A stretch of DNA of 37,408 nt from Nitrospirae bacterium MYbin6 (GCA_002753305.1 PEAC01000019.1:1-37408); one strand, 5' to 3'. Shown: positions 27,724 to 35,659, counted from the stretch's first letter. The notes: generated by a model not told the origin, from the letters alone. Translations and numbers: made by a program.

Positions 27724-29682
27724 ATGAAGATAGGGGTTTATTTCTGTAACTGCGGGTCGAACATCTCTGACAAGGTGGACTCTGAGCAGGTCAGGCAGGT
27801 AATTGAGACCATGGGCGACGTGGCATATTTTAAGACAAACGACTTGATGTGCTCCGACGACGGCAAGGCGTTTCTCCATGAAGACATAGCGGCAGAGAAC
27901 CCCGATAGGATTGTCATCGCGGCATGTTCCCCGCGTGAGCATGAAAATACGTTTATGCGTGTACTTACTGGTGTGGGAATGAATCCCTACCTTATGCAAA
28001 TGGCCAACATAAGAGAGCAGGTGGCCTGGGTAACGGATGACATTGGGGAGGCCTCACTAAAGGCAGCTACATTAATAAAAGGGGCAGTAAAGAGGGTGGG
28101 CTTTCATAAACCTCTCGAAAAGAAATCAATAGATATGTCCCCCGATGTCCTTGTCATAGGGGCAGGTCCCGCCGGCCTCAAGGCAGCGCTAACCATAGCA
28201 GAGACGGGCAGAAAGGTGGTGATTGTCGAAAAGAGGCCGGTAATAGGCGGACAGCCGGTGCTCTATGAGGAGGTATTTCCAAATCTTGAGTGTGCCCCGT
28301 GTATGCTTGAGCCTATGCTTAATGACATACTGCACGGTGAGCATGCCGTAAACATAGAGATACTTACACTGTCGGAGGTTGTGGAGTTGACCGGCTTTTA
28401 CGGCAACTTTATTGCGAAAGTAAAAAAGACCCCGCGCTATGTAGACCTGCACCAGTGCATAGGGTGTGGCGAGTGCATCGGCGTGTGTCCGGTTGACGTA
28501 AAAAACGAATGCAACAATGGGCTGGACGGCAGAAAGGCAATATCGCTGTCATTTGCAGGGGCGCTGCCCAATGTTCCATTTATAGATATGTCGGCGTGTC
28601 TGCGGGCAAGGGATGAGGAGTGCCGGCTGTGTGAGCAATCCTGTCCGCTTGGTGATGGGATAATACTCTATGGGGATGTTCAGGAGACAGTAGAAAGACA
28701 CATCGGGGCTGTTATTGTAGCGGTAGGGGCGTCACTATACGATGCCGGATTAATCCCAAAGCTGGGGTATGGCAGGGTACCCGATGTCTACACATCTATT
28801 GAGTTTGAGAGACTGCTCTCGTCAACCGGCCCCACCGGCGGGCAGCTTACAACACGCTCAGGCAGGCAACCCAAGTCCATAGCTATAATACACTGTGTGG
28901 GAAGCCTTGACGCCAACCACAAGGAGTACTGCTCCGGGGTATGCTGCCAGAGCGCCTTTAAGTTCAATCTTATGGCAGGGCATAAACTCCATGAAACCCG
29001 GATATACCATCTATATAAGGAACTCGTGTACCCTGGAAAGGAGGAGTTCTTTCTTTATAAGCGGGCAAGGGAAAACCCCAACGCGGCATTTATAAGATAC
29101 CAAAACATTGACAGACTAATGATAACGGAAGAGGAAGATGGTATCATGATAGAAAACACACTATCGGTGGATGGTTCGATTAAGGCAGACATGGTAGTGT
29201 TGTGTGCTGCCCTGGCGCCTGCCAAGGATACCGGCAAATTAAACGAGGTGCTGGATACGACGGCCGATACGTATGGGTTTTTTGAGGAGCTGCATGGTAG
29301 GCTCGACTCTGCCAGGAGCAAGGTGCGCGGGATATACATAGCCGGGGCATGCCAGTCGCCAATGAACATTCAACAGGCGATAACTCAGGGCATGGCAGCG
29401 GCCGGTTATGTGCTTTCCGGGCTTGTCGAGGGAAAGCAGCTTGATATTGAGCCAATAACGGCCTCAGTGGATACGGACAGGTGCTCAGGGTGCAGGGTCT
29501 GTATGCTGTTGTGCCCGTACAGGGCCATAGGGTTTGACGATGATTCCCGGAAGTCTTCGGTGAACGAGGTACTGTGCCAGGGGTGCGGGACATGTGTTGC
29601 CGCCTGCCCGGCAGGCGCTATAAGCGGCAACCATTTTACAAATGAGGCAATATATGCCGAGATAGAAGGTGTGCTGGCATGA
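27724..29682 (+). CDS. hdrA: HdrA-like FAD-containing iron-sulfur protein
   Basis: A 652-residue HdrA-family protein from ATG 27724 (a TTG at 27712 is possible). The N-terminal domain has the HdrA Cys set: GVYFCNCGSNISDKVD, LMCSDDGKAF and AACSPREHENTF. FAD binding is seen in VLVIGAGPAGLKAALTIAET with VEKRPVIGGQP. Ferredoxin-type clusters are at CIGCGECIGVCPV, at CSGCRVCMLLCPYRAIG, and at CQGCGTCVAACPAGA; the segment HCVGSLDANHKEYCSGVCC is also typical. In known complexes HdrA splits electron pairs between two acceptors, with HdrBC as partners. HdrB and HdrC are not encoded here, so the low-potential or disulfide acceptor is unknown. It overlaps mvhD by four bases. Confidence 0.9.
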   Translation: MKIGVYFCNCGSNISDKVDSEQVRQVIETMGDVAYFKTNDLMCSDDGKAFLHEDIAAENPDRIVIAACSPREHENTFMRVLTGVGMNPYLMQMANIREQVAWVTDDIGEASLKAATLIKGAVKRVGFHKPLEKKSIDMSPDVLVIGAGPAGLKAALTIAETGRKVVIVEKRPVIGGQPVLYEEVFPNLECAPCMLEPMLNDILHGEHAVNIEILTLSEVVELTGFYGNFIAKVKKTPRYVDLHQCIGCGECIGVCPVDVKNECNNGLDGRKAISLSFAGALPNVPFIDMSACLRARDEECRLCEQSCPLGDGIILYGDVQETVERHIGAVIVAVGASLYDAGLIPKLGYGRVPDVYTSIEFERLLSSTGPTGGQLTTRSGRQPKSIAIIHCVGSLDANHKEYCSGVCCQSAFKFNLMAGHKLHETRIYHLYKELVYPGKEEFFLYKRARENPNAAFIRYQNIDRLMITEEEDGIMIENTLSVDGSIKADMVVLCAALAPAKDTGKLNEVLDTTADTYGFFEELHGRLDSARSKVRGIYIAGACQSPMNIQQAITQGMAAAGYVLSGLVEGKQLDIEPITASVDTDRCSGCRVCMLLCPYRAIGFDDDSRKSSVNEVLCQGCGTCVAACPAGAISGNHFTNEAIYAEIEGVLA

Positions 29683-30149
29683 GTGAAGATACGCTGCTGG
29701 ATACGGCTGAAGGGTTTGAGCCAAAGATAGTCGGGTTTTTGTGTAATTGGTGTTCATATGCGGGGGCGGACAAGGCTGGGGGTTCACAGAAGAGCTATCC
29801 CCCCAATGTAAGTGTCATAAGGGTAATGTGCAGCGGCAGGGTTGACCCGCAGTTTGTACTAAAGGCATACAGCGCGGGGGCGGATGGGGTCTTAATCCTG
29901 GCCTGCCATCCGGGGGACTGCCACTATAAAGAGGGCAACTACATGGCGATGCAGCGCCACCGTATACTGTTACGGATGTTGAGTGAGCATGGCATAGATA
30001 GTGCCCGGTGCAGGTTTGACTATGTCTCTGCCGCAGAGGGAGACAGGTTTATTGAGATCCTCACAGAAATGGTAGACACAATCAGGGCGTTAGGCCCTAT
30101 GGTATCAGACAATACCGTTGGCAATAAAATAATGGTAAAAAGGAGTTAG
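29679..30149 (+). CDS. mvhD: MvhD-like [2Fe-2S] subunit linking hydrogenase to HdrA
   Basis: A 156-residue MvhD/FlpD-family protein. The family signature is clear: GFLCNWCSYAGADKAG, IRVMCSGRVDPQFVL and LACHPGDCHYKEGN, five conserved Cys that bind a [2Fe-2S] cluster. In Mvh-Hdr complexes this subunit carries electrons from the hydrogenase to HdrA. It overlaps hdrA by four bases (ATGA), so equal translation is expected. Its presence shows that the hydrogenase and HdrA in this operon act together. Confidence 0.92.
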   Translation: MSEDTLLDTAEGFEPKIVGFLCNWCSYAGADKAGGSQKSYPPNVSVIRVMCSGRVDPQFVLKAYSAGADGVLILACHPGDCHYKEGNYMAMQRHRILLRMLSEHGIDSARCRFDYVSAAEGDRFIEILTEMVDTIRALGPMVSDNTVGNKIMVKRS

Positions 30150-30152
30150 CGT

Positions 30153-30380
30153 ATGGCTACAGTTGTATTGGACTTAAAGGGTTTGAAGTGCCCACAACCC
30201 ACACTTCAAATGACGGTCAAGGTGCGTACGGAGTTGAAGGCAGGCGACATGTTGGAAGTAGTTGCCGATTGCCCGACCTTTGCCAACGATTTAAAGGGAT
30301 GGGGTGAGAGGATGAAAAAAACTATCCTGTGGGTAAAGGATGAGGGTAATGGTGCTAAACGCTGTCAGGTAAAGATTTAA
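30153..30380 (+). CDS. TusA/SirA-like sulfur carrier protein
   Basis: A 75-residue TusA-family protein with the CPxP motif in LDLKGLKCPQPTLQM, the Cys that carries persulfide sulfur. The rest (ADCPTFANDLKGWGERM) fits the two-layer alpha/beta fold. It follows mvhD by three bases and so belongs to the hydrogenase-HdrA operon. TusA proteins pass sulfur in tRNA thiolation, molybdenum cofactor work and dissimilatory sulfur oxidation or reduction, where they often sit near Hdr-like proteins. A sulfur-linked role for the complex is therefore inferred, not shown. Confidence 0.88.
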   Translation: MATVVLDLKGLKCPQPTLQMTVKVRTELKAGDMLEVVADCPTFANDLKGWGERMKKTILWVKDEGNGAKRCQVKI

Positions 30381-30603
30381 AGTTAAGATATAAATAATTA
30401 AGGGGAAATTTATAGTGAAAATCAGCATGTCGGTAAACGCAATGAGTAGCCCTTCATAACGCTGGCAACGAGCAGCGCGCTAAGAGGAAGAGCCTGAGAA
30501 CCTCTAAAAGGGGGGCATCACGTCCTTAAAGGAAACCAAACAGTATCTATCGAGGACTGCCGGCAAGTATTCTGCGGGTAAATCTATGGACATTTGAAGT
30601 AGG
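30381..30603. other. Intergenic stretch after tusA, with a short broken reading frame
   Basis: A GTG at about 30415 with AAGGGGAAATTTATA before it opens a 14-codon frame (VKISMSVNAMSSPS) that ends at once. It could be a leader peptide or the stump of a further operon gene. No T-run hairpin closes the tusA operon, and I see no other supported feature. Confidence 0.3.
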
Positions 30604-30633
30604 TTGACAGGAATTTCAAAAATATGTTATTTT
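30604..30633 (+). promoter_or_regulatory. Likely promoter of tRNA-Thr
   Basis: TTGACA at 30604-30609 and TATTTT at 30628-30633, spaced 18 bases, lie about 45 bases before the tRNA. The -35 is perfect; the -10 matches four of six. Between promoter and tRNA lies a 16-bp tandem repeat. Confidence 0.45.
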
Positions 30634-30644
30634 TCCATATACGG

Positions 30645-30676
30645 TATGTAACCCATTGTATATGTAACCCATTGTA
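30645..30676 (+). repeat. Tandem 16-bp direct repeat just before tRNA-Thr
   Basis: Two perfect copies of TATGTAACCCATTGTA, at 30645-30660 and 30661-30676, end three bases before the first base of the tRNA. They lie in the tRNA 5' leader, where RNase P acts on the precursor. The duplication may be slippage or a relict of element insertion. Confidence 0.8.
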
Positions 30677-30679
30677 AGT

Positions 30680-30752
30680 GCCACCGTAGCTCAGTTGGCA
30701 GAGCAGCTGATTTGTAATCAGCCGGTCGGGGGTTCGAATCCCTTCGGTGGCT
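30680..30752 (+). tRNA. tRNA-Thr (anticodon TGT)
   Basis: A full cloverleaf can be drawn. Acceptor GCCACCG pairs with CGGTGGC. The D arm is GCTC/GAGC with loop AGTTGGCA. The anticodon stem GCTGA/TCAGC encloses loop TTTGTAA, giving anticodon TGT. The T arm has the loop TTCGAAT, with two G-T pairs in its stem. The discriminator is T, and CCA is not encoded. An integrase gene begins 37 bases after its 3' end, so the tRNA is the probable attachment site of the element to its right. Confidence 0.95.
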
Positions 30753-30789
30753 TTCTTTATTTTCAAGGGGTTACCTTTCATTATCAATC

Positions 30790-31869
30790 TTAGTTCACTG
30801 CCTGACTATGCAGTAAATATGCAGTTCGTTTTTCGTCGCCGTCCCCTGTGATGTTCAGTACGTTGACGGCATTTTGTAAATGGTTCGGTGATAAATGGCT
30901 GTACCTCAATGTCATGGTCAAGCTCTTATGTCCCAAAAGTTTTGATACTGTGGTAATATCCACGCCGCCCATGACAAGATGACTGGCGAAGGTATGACGT
31001 AGGTCGTGAAAGTGAAAGTCTGTTATCCCTGCCCTTCTGCAAGCCGTTTGAAAACTTCTCTTAACATCTTGGAATGGCTTGCCTGTGGTCTCATCAAAGA
31101 ATACATAGGGAATATCAAGCCGCCTTGTGATACTATGCAATACGGCCTTTAAGTCGTCATTGATAGGTATGTCCCGACGTTCCCCGTTCTTTGTGCGGTC
31201 AAGCCTGATAAAACCATGCGTCAGGTCTATATTATCCCACCTTACCGACAAGATTTCACCCCTTCTACAGCCTGTGTTAAGTGCAAAGGTAACGATTGCG
31301 TTCAGGTAGCCATTGCAGTTTCTAAGAAGCTCTCTACATTCCTCTTTTGATAGATACCGCAAACGCCGGTTATTTTCCTCAAGTAACCTCACCTGCCTTA
31401 TCTTTTTAAACGTGGAATCATCTGCCATTTCCCATTGAACGGCCTTTGTGAACATGTGCTTCATAGTAGCCAGCAGACGGTTGACCGTTGCAGGTTTATT
31501 GCCCTTCTCTATCCTGCGTGTTTGAAATTGCTCGATTTGCATAGTATTGAAGCTCCTCAGAGGTAGATTTCCGAAAACATCTACCAACTGTAAGATAAAC
31601 CCTCTCTTACTGCGGAAGGAGCGTTGCCGTTCAGCCCACACTAAATACTGCTCCGAAAGCTGCCCGAATGTGAAGTTTGAGATTCTCTTGATAGGTTCAG
31701 GTTCTTTGCCCTCACGAATAGCCCTTCTTTGGTTCTCAAGTTTTGCCTGTGCTTCTTTAAAGTTCGTGGTCTTTGCAGATTCACGGATAACTTTACCATC
31801 GTGGCCGACGTATCTGAGCCAGTAAAAATCTGAACCTTTTTGCTTATATATGCCTTTGTGTTTTGCCAT
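30790..31869 (-). CDS. int: Tyrosine recombinase (integrase) of the integrative element
   Basis: A 359-residue phage-type integrase, reading toward tRNA-Thr. It begins MAKHKGIYKQKGSDFYWLRY, an AP2-like arm-binding domain; a SAM-like core-binding domain follows (about 65-155). The catalytic domain has all residues: Arg in TGCRRGEIL (about 202), His and Arg in HDLRHTFASH (about 288 and 291), His in LLGHKSL (about 314) and Tyr in LRYSHL (about 323). The frame is open upstream to 31911, but the ATG at 31869 with GAGGAGG before it is the natural start. It overlaps the XRE gene by 26 bases. It should integrate and excise the element at the tRNA gene. Confidence 0.92.
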   Translation of the reverse strand: MAKHKGIYKQKGSDFYWLRYVGHDGKVIRESAKTTNFKEAQAKLENQRRAIREGKEPEPIKRISNFTFGQLSEQYLVWAERQRSFRSKRGFILQLVDVFGNLPLRSFNTMQIEQFQTRRIEKGNKPATVNRLLATMKHMFTKAVQWEMADDSTFKKIRQVRLLEENNRRLRYLSKEECRELLRNCNGYLNAIVTFALNTGCRRGEILSVRWDNIDLTHGFIRLDRTKNGERRDIPINDDLKAVLHSITRRLDIPYVFFDETTGKPFQDVKRSFQTACRRAGITDFHFHDLRHTFASHLVMGGVDITTVSKLLGHKSLTMTLRYSHLSPNHLQNAVNVLNITGDGDEKRTAYLLHSQAVN

Positions 31870-32074
31870 GTCTCTTTTTAGCCTCCTCTTTTTCATTTTC
31901 CTTCTGCTCAAGACAATCGAGTAATGCCTTCAAACTACCACCTGCTGTTTTCACCCCCTTTTCAAGATAACAGACATACTGTTCAGTTACACGTAATATT
32001 GCGGCAAAGTCCTTCTGATAAAGGTTGAGCCGCTGCCTAAACGCCTTGATTTCTGTCGGTGTCCACTCTTTCAT
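31844..32074 (-). CDS. XRE-type helix-turn-helix regulator
   Basis: A 76-residue protein from ATG 32074 (MKEWTPTEIKAFRQRLNLYQ). The HTH reads KDFAAILRVTEQYVCYLEKG, a Cro/C1-type fold, followed by KALLDCLEQKE. It probably represses the element's own genes. Its promoter is clear: TTGACA, 17 bases, TATCAT, ending only six bases before this ATG, so the transcript may start at the ATG itself. A 9-bp inverted repeat surrounds that promoter and is a candidate operator. It overlaps the integrase gene by 26 bases, so repressor and integrase would share a message. Confidence 0.82.
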   Translation of the reverse strand: MKEWTPTEIKAFRQRLNLYQKDFAAILRVTEQYVCYLEKGVKTAGGSLKALLDCLEQKENEKEEAKKRHGKTQRHI

Positions 32075-32080
32075 ATAGAT

Positions 32081-32135
32081 ATGATACACTTAAACTATGT
32101 TTATGTCAAGGGTTATTTTTGTACTGCATAGTTTA
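32081..32135 (-). promoter_or_regulatory. Promoter and operator of the XRE regulator
   Basis: On the minus strand the -35 TTGACA (32104-32109) and -10 TATCAT (32081-32086) are separated by 17 bases. Inverted copies of TAAACTATG lie at 32091-32099 and 32127-32135, one in the spacer and one upstream of -35. This fits an autoregulatory operator bound by the XRE protein. The -10 is six bases from the ATG. Confidence 0.65.
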
Positions 32136-32212
32136 GTGCATAGTGCTTTATAACATATTGATATTACTTGTGAAATTACCAAGCGTGTTTGATACCTAAT
32201 CAAGTTACCGCC

Positions 32213-32524
32213 CTACCGGAATTTGCCGGTAAAAGGGTTGGATTCCGGTATTGTCTGCCGCTGAATCCACTTATCTATTTCCCGCTGTCTGAACCGCACC
32301 CCACCGGATTGACCAGCCTGTATCTTGAAATGCGGCAGTTGCTTGTTGCTCACCATTTTGTTAATCGTGCTTTCAGATACTTTTAGATATGCGGCAAGGG
32401 ATTTCTTGTCGAAGATAATGTCTTCATGTTCACGCTTGCCATTACCAGCCATAGAGGGCTTCAGACGTTCCATGACCGCCTCTGCTATCGCCTTTATATC
32501 GTCCGGCTCAAGCGTGGTTTTCAA
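32213..32524 (-). CDS. Small helix-turn-helix protein, excisionase-like
   Basis: A 103-residue protein with a winged-helix HTH of the MerR/excisionase type: FDKKSLAAYLKVSESTINKM, then SNKQLPHFKI and VRFRQREIDKWI. The N-terminal 40 residues are acidic and helical. The start is a TTG at 32524 preceded by GAGGAT, following the 147-residue gene by 18 bases. It is the last gene of the replication operon. It may be the directionality factor for the integrase or a regulator. Confidence 0.75.
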   Translation of the reverse strand: MKTTLEPDDIKAIAEAVMERLKPSMAGNGKREHEDIIFDKKSLAAYLKVSESTINKMVSNKQLPHFKIQAGQSGGVRFRQREIDKWIQRQTIPESNPFTGKFR

Positions 32525-32542
32525 GTCTTATCCTCATTGGTC

Positions 32543-32986
32543 TTAGTTATTTCTGGTCTCATATCCGTATTTGCCCTTAATCAATTCGTATGCTTGGCGC
32601 TCCGCTTCCGCCCTGTCAAGGCCGCCGTCATACTCCATGATAGCCGCTCTCTCCATATAATCGTCGAAAAAGTCCCCGCTTCCGTACTGGCAGAGTCGGC
32701 CACTCCTTTTACAAACATAGAGGTCAAGCCCAGGATAATAATGTTGTTGCCGCTCCGTACAAGTGGACGCTGTTAAAGCTCTTTGACACACTACCTCAAC
32801 GGCCTCTGTGGTCGTTATCCCTTTAACCTGCTCGACATTACTATGTTTAACGATAGAAACATATCCACCTGCTATCAAGGGCTGAATATCCGCTTCGTGT
32901 GTTGGTAAGAACATATCACCAGCGCATAGGTTCTCTATACCCGACGGCGTTTTGAGTTTAAATTTACGAGTTACAATATACGTCAT
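32543..32986 (-). CDS. Hypothetical protein of the integrative element
   Basis: A 147-residue protein I do not recognise. The N-terminal half is beta-rich (YIVTRKFKLKTPSGIENL, GDMFLPTHEADI). The C-terminal half has CTERQQHYYPGLDLYVCKRS with four Cys in the region, and DDYMERAAIMEYDGGLDRAE. The Cys spacing might bind a metal. It overlaps the replicative ATPase by four bases (ATGA), so it probably assists replication or its control. Confidence 0.75.
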   Translation of the reverse strand: MTYIVTRKFKLKTPSGIENLCAGDMFLPTHEADIQPLIAGGYVSIVKHSNVEQVKGITTTEAVEVVCQRALTASTCTERQQHYYPGLDLYVCKRSGRLCQYGSGDFFDDYMERAAIMEYDGGLDRAEAERQAYELIKGKYGYETRNN

Positions 32987-34788
32987 ACCTGATTAACCCT
33001 CATAATATCTGACGAAATCTCAACAAGTGGCTCATCGTCGGGATTGTCATTATCACTGATAAGCGTTGATACCGGACTATGTAGTGTAGATAGCCCCAAA
33101 GTATCTACATTGTTATCTACATCGTGCAAACTGGCTTCAGTGCTTGGAAATGTACGTAGTGTAGATAGTGTATGTCCTTTCCTAAAACTTTCAGGCTCTG
33201 CATCACATGTGGAATCTGAGACCTCCCCCTTTTTTTCTTCACCAGAAGTTTTAGTAATATTATCTACATTACGTACACTATCTACACTATTGGCGTCGTT
33301 ATTGGCTTTATAGCGTGTAGATACATTTTCAGGATGTACATCATCTACATTATTTTTTTTCCATAAAGAAATTTTATAGCCAATGGCATCCCGATTTTTT
33401 ATTGCAAAAAGGATACCACTGCCGTTTAAAGTTTCACGGATGCGTTCGAGTGCAGACCTCAACTTATTCTCCCCTTTTGGAAAGCTCCTGTCGTCGGATT
33501 CAGGGTTCAATAGTTCCCTTAGCTCTTTATAAAACGCCTTCATATAGCCTGTGTACGTATTCATTTTCGACATGAATCCGATAATCGCCTGTAACAAAGT
33601 GTCCCCGTGAATCAGTTCCTCTTCCCGCTTTTCTTTGTTCAGGCTGTAGGCTGCCAGAAAGTCGTCGCCGGAACATCCCAGAGCTTCGACTATCGCATAG
33701 CCCCATGTTGCAAAGTCAGCCATCCGCGGTTTCCGGTCAAGTCGTACTGTGGGATAAATGGCAATTGCCCTTGAGAGAGTATCAAAAATGCCGCCCAGTA
33801 TAGAAGGCTTATCCGCATTGAATTTATCCCAAAACAGTCGCTCCTCAATCCGGTCGCCTTCGTCTATACGTTCCAGAGGCATCAGTAGCACTCTGTCCAT
33901 AAGGTCAGCTTTCTTTGTTACACAGTTAATCCCTGTGAGGCACATCGTCCGTTGAAGGCGATATGTTCGCACGTCATTGTCTGAATAAAGTTCACGCCTC
34001 TCGAAACCACACCCTGTTACGACTTGTGATAGAATGTCCGATAAACGACTATCTACCCCTGACAAGTTGTCGAAAACTGGATAATAACTATTATAGAGGT
34101 TCAGTTTGACCTCTTCTTCATCCTTTGGAGTTATCAGCGCGTCAGCATTGGACGGGTCAATCATTGACCTAATAACTTTGCCCATCGTGGTCTTACCCAT
34201 ACCTTGTGAGCCCGTGGGATGTAAGATTGGCCGTGCTATATCTGGAATGAAACATGTCGTAAGGTAACAGAGCATGAGGATCTTAGCATTCTCAGATATA
34301 TTAAGATAATTGAAAATTTTGTGAATATCTCCGCCATGTACAGGTTCAACCTGTACTTTTTGATGTGGCATACTTCGGAACATTGGTTTCGCAGCCTCAA
34401 TCTTCCATTCTTCACCAGAAATCCTCACGACTAACCCATTACCCAGGTCATAAAAAATAGTATCATCATCCCTATACACTCGAAGCTCCAGCCGTTTCTC
34501 TTTACCCTCTTCAGCCGTTTGAGCCGATAAAACGGAAAGGGCCGCATTTATAGCCTCTCTACCCGCCGGATATTTTTCGGATTTGTAAAAATCGTTAATT
34601 AAAGTATTTTTAAATTGCTTGCCCTCAATGGGTATCGAACGACCATTGACAAAGGCGTAAATCGCGCCGCTCTGGTCTTTGTACATGAGATATTTTTTGG
34701 CAAGGGCTATGACTTTTATACTCGCGGGTGGCGCTTTATCCTTATCTTTTTTCTTCTTTTCAGTTCCATCAGTATCAGCCATAATCAT
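32983..34788 (-). CDS. Replicative ATPase of the integrative element (primase-helicase-like)
   Basis: A 601-residue P-loop protein. The Walker A is GSQGMGKTT (about 193-201), the Walker B-like strand YPVFDNLSG about 236, and a sensor-like TRYLQRTMCLTGI-type segment follows (TYRLQRTMCLTGIN). This fits the superfamily of helicases in primase-helicase proteins of phages and satellites. The N-terminal 140 residues match no domain I know. The C-terminal 120 residues are low-complexity, rich in Val-Asp, Ser and Thr (SVDSVRNVDN, TLSTLRTF, DVDNNVDTLGLSTL), and their DNA holds a cluster of GTAGAT repeats. It overlaps its neighbours by four bases on each side. It should drive replication of the excised element. 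Confidence 0.78.
   Translation of the reverse strand: MIMADTDGTEKKKKDKDKAPPASIKVIALAKKYLMYKDQSGAIYAFVNGRSIPIEGKQFKNTLINDFYKSEKYPAGREAINAALSVLSAQTAEEGKEKRLELRVYRDDDTIFYDLGNGLVVRISGEEWKIEAAKPMFRSMPHQKVQVEPVHGGDIHKIFNYLNISENAKILMLCYLTTCFIPDIARPILHPTGSQGMGKTTMGKVIRSMIDPSNADALITPKDEEEVKLNLYNSYYPVFDNLSGVDSRLSDILSQVVTGCGFERRELYSDNDVRTYRLQRTMCLTGINCVTKKADLMDRVLLMPLERIDEGDRIEERLFWDKFNADKPSILGGIFDTLSRAIAIYPTVRLDRKPRMADFATWGYAIVEALGCSGDDFLAAYSLNKEKREEELIHGDTLLQAIIGFMSKMNTYTGYMKAFYKELRELLNPESDDRSFPKGENKLRSALERIRETLNGSGILFAIKNRDAIGYKISLWKKNNVDDVHPENVSTRYKANNDANSVDSVRNVDNITKTSGEEKKGEVSDSTCDAEPESFRKGHTLSTLRTFPSTEASLHDVDNNVDTLGLSTLHSPVSTLISDNDNPDDEPLVEISSDIMRVNQV
33086..33348. repeat. Iteron-like cluster of GTAGAT/ATCTAC repeats within the replicative ATPase gene
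   Basis: Eight copies of the hexamer, in both directions: 33086, 33103, 33115, 33161, 33262, 33280, 33317 and 33343 (first bases). Most extend to TATCTACA(C/T)T. Chance would give about 0.1 copies in 263 bases. They lie in the 3' part of the ATPase gene, in its low-complexity linker. They may be iterons of a replication origin read by the protein they encode. Confidence 0.6.
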
Positions 34789-34973
34789 AACTCTCCTGTC
34801 TTAACAATACTCTTTAAAAGATACTCGTCAATGTCGTATTTATCATAACGAACATGCCTACCGACCTTATAAAACCTAGGCCCCTTCCTCTTGTGCCTCC
34901 AGAACGTCAAAGTTCTCAGCGGCAAACCTAACGCTTTTGCGGCTTCCATCGGTGTTAAGAGTGATTGTGTCAT
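34785..34973 (-). CDS. AlpA/MerR-like small helix-turn-helix protein
   Basis: A 62-residue protein from ATG 34973 (MTQSLLTPMEAAKALGLPLR), chosen because AAAGGAG lies six bases upstream. The fold is a winged HTH: TPMEAAKALGLPLRTLTFWR and then GRHVRYDKYDIDEYL, as in AlpA and phage excisionases. It overlaps the ATPase gene by four bases and follows the 199-residue gene. It may regulate replication or excision. Confidence 0.82.
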   Translation of the reverse strand: MTQSLLTPMEAAKALGLPLRTLTFWRHKRKGPRFYKVGRHVRYDKYDIDEYLLKSIVKTGEL

Positions 34974-35019
34974 AATTGTCTCCTTTGTTGCATATGCGAC
35001 ATTGAACTGCAAAAAAAAG

Positions 35020-35619
35020 TTATGAGAACAGCTTCGTAACCTCTTCTATCAACCAACATAAGTCAATCCTGATACAAGCAGGATCTTTTTTTGGCCTCAG
35101 TTCTTGCCCGTCATCTGTTTTATAAACTCTATCATCATAATTTTCTGGCTCGAAGTAAGAACCAATGTCGGCAAGTCGTGCGTGTTTAAATGCAACCGTA
35201 GCTGGATTAGTCAGCCCCGTAACGATGCTGACCACAGGGTATATAAATTCCTCAATAGGGTTACCACAATTATGGGCAATATAACTGCACCTGCGGACAA
35301 CCAAGAATAATTTATCGTTAATAATCCGCTGACGAGCTTTTTCGTTTCCAAAGCCCAAAGCCCAATCCTCTCCGGCATAATTGAAGTTACTACCTAGTGT
35401 AACAAGCGCAATGTTGACGTGCCTAGTCGATAACCCCAATTCAAGCAACAAGCAGCCGATGACCATATAGCAAGCCTGATTAAACGTATATTCGACGGCG
35501 TATCCCTGTTGTTTCAGCATACCCTCGAAGACATCCACATGCTTCAGGATAGTAGAGACATGAGTCTTTTTGAGTCCCAAACTCAAGAGTTCCTTCATTC
35601 GAATGGTTTCTTTTGTCAT
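35020..35619 (-). CDS. Hypothetical protein heading the element's replication operon
   Basis: A 199-residue soluble protein without a family I recognise. The N-terminal 55 residues are helical and charged, and the centre has a hydrophobic stretch (YMVIGCLLLELGLSTRHVNI) of mixed polarity. A possible HTH-like segment is LLSLGLKKTHVSTILKHVD. There is no signal peptide. A strong promoter (TTGACA, 18 bases, TACACT) ends ten bases before the ATG, so the message would have almost no leader. It is first in the operon with the AlpA-like and ATPase genes, so a regulatory or replication role is likely but unproven. Confidence 0.7.
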   Translation of the reverse strand: MTKETIRMKELLSLGLKKTHVSTILKHVDVFEGMLKQQGYAVEYTFNQACYMVIGCLLLELGLSTRHVNIALVTLGSNFNYAGEDWALGFGNEKARQRIINDKLFLVVRRCSYIAHNCGNPIEEFIYPVVSIVTGLTNPATVAFKHARLADIGSYFEPENYDDRVYKTDDGQELRPKKDPACIRIDLCWLIEEVTKLFS

Positions 35620-35629
35620 TATAGTCTTA

Positions 35630-35659
35630 AGTGTAACACTAAGGCTTTATCTTTGTCAA
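35630..35659 (-). promoter_or_regulatory. Promoter of the replication operon, with palindromic operator
   Basis: Minus-strand TTGACA (35654-35659) and TACACT (35630-35635) are 18 bases apart. An odd palindrome AGTGTAACACT at 35630-35640 covers the -10, a natural place for a repressor. The -10 is ten bases from the ATG at 35619. Confidence 0.6.

Noticed and set aside
33086..33348. CRISPR array
   Set aside because: Repeats are only 6-10 bases, in both directions and unevenly spaced. No true CRISPR array or cas gene is seen anywhere in the window.
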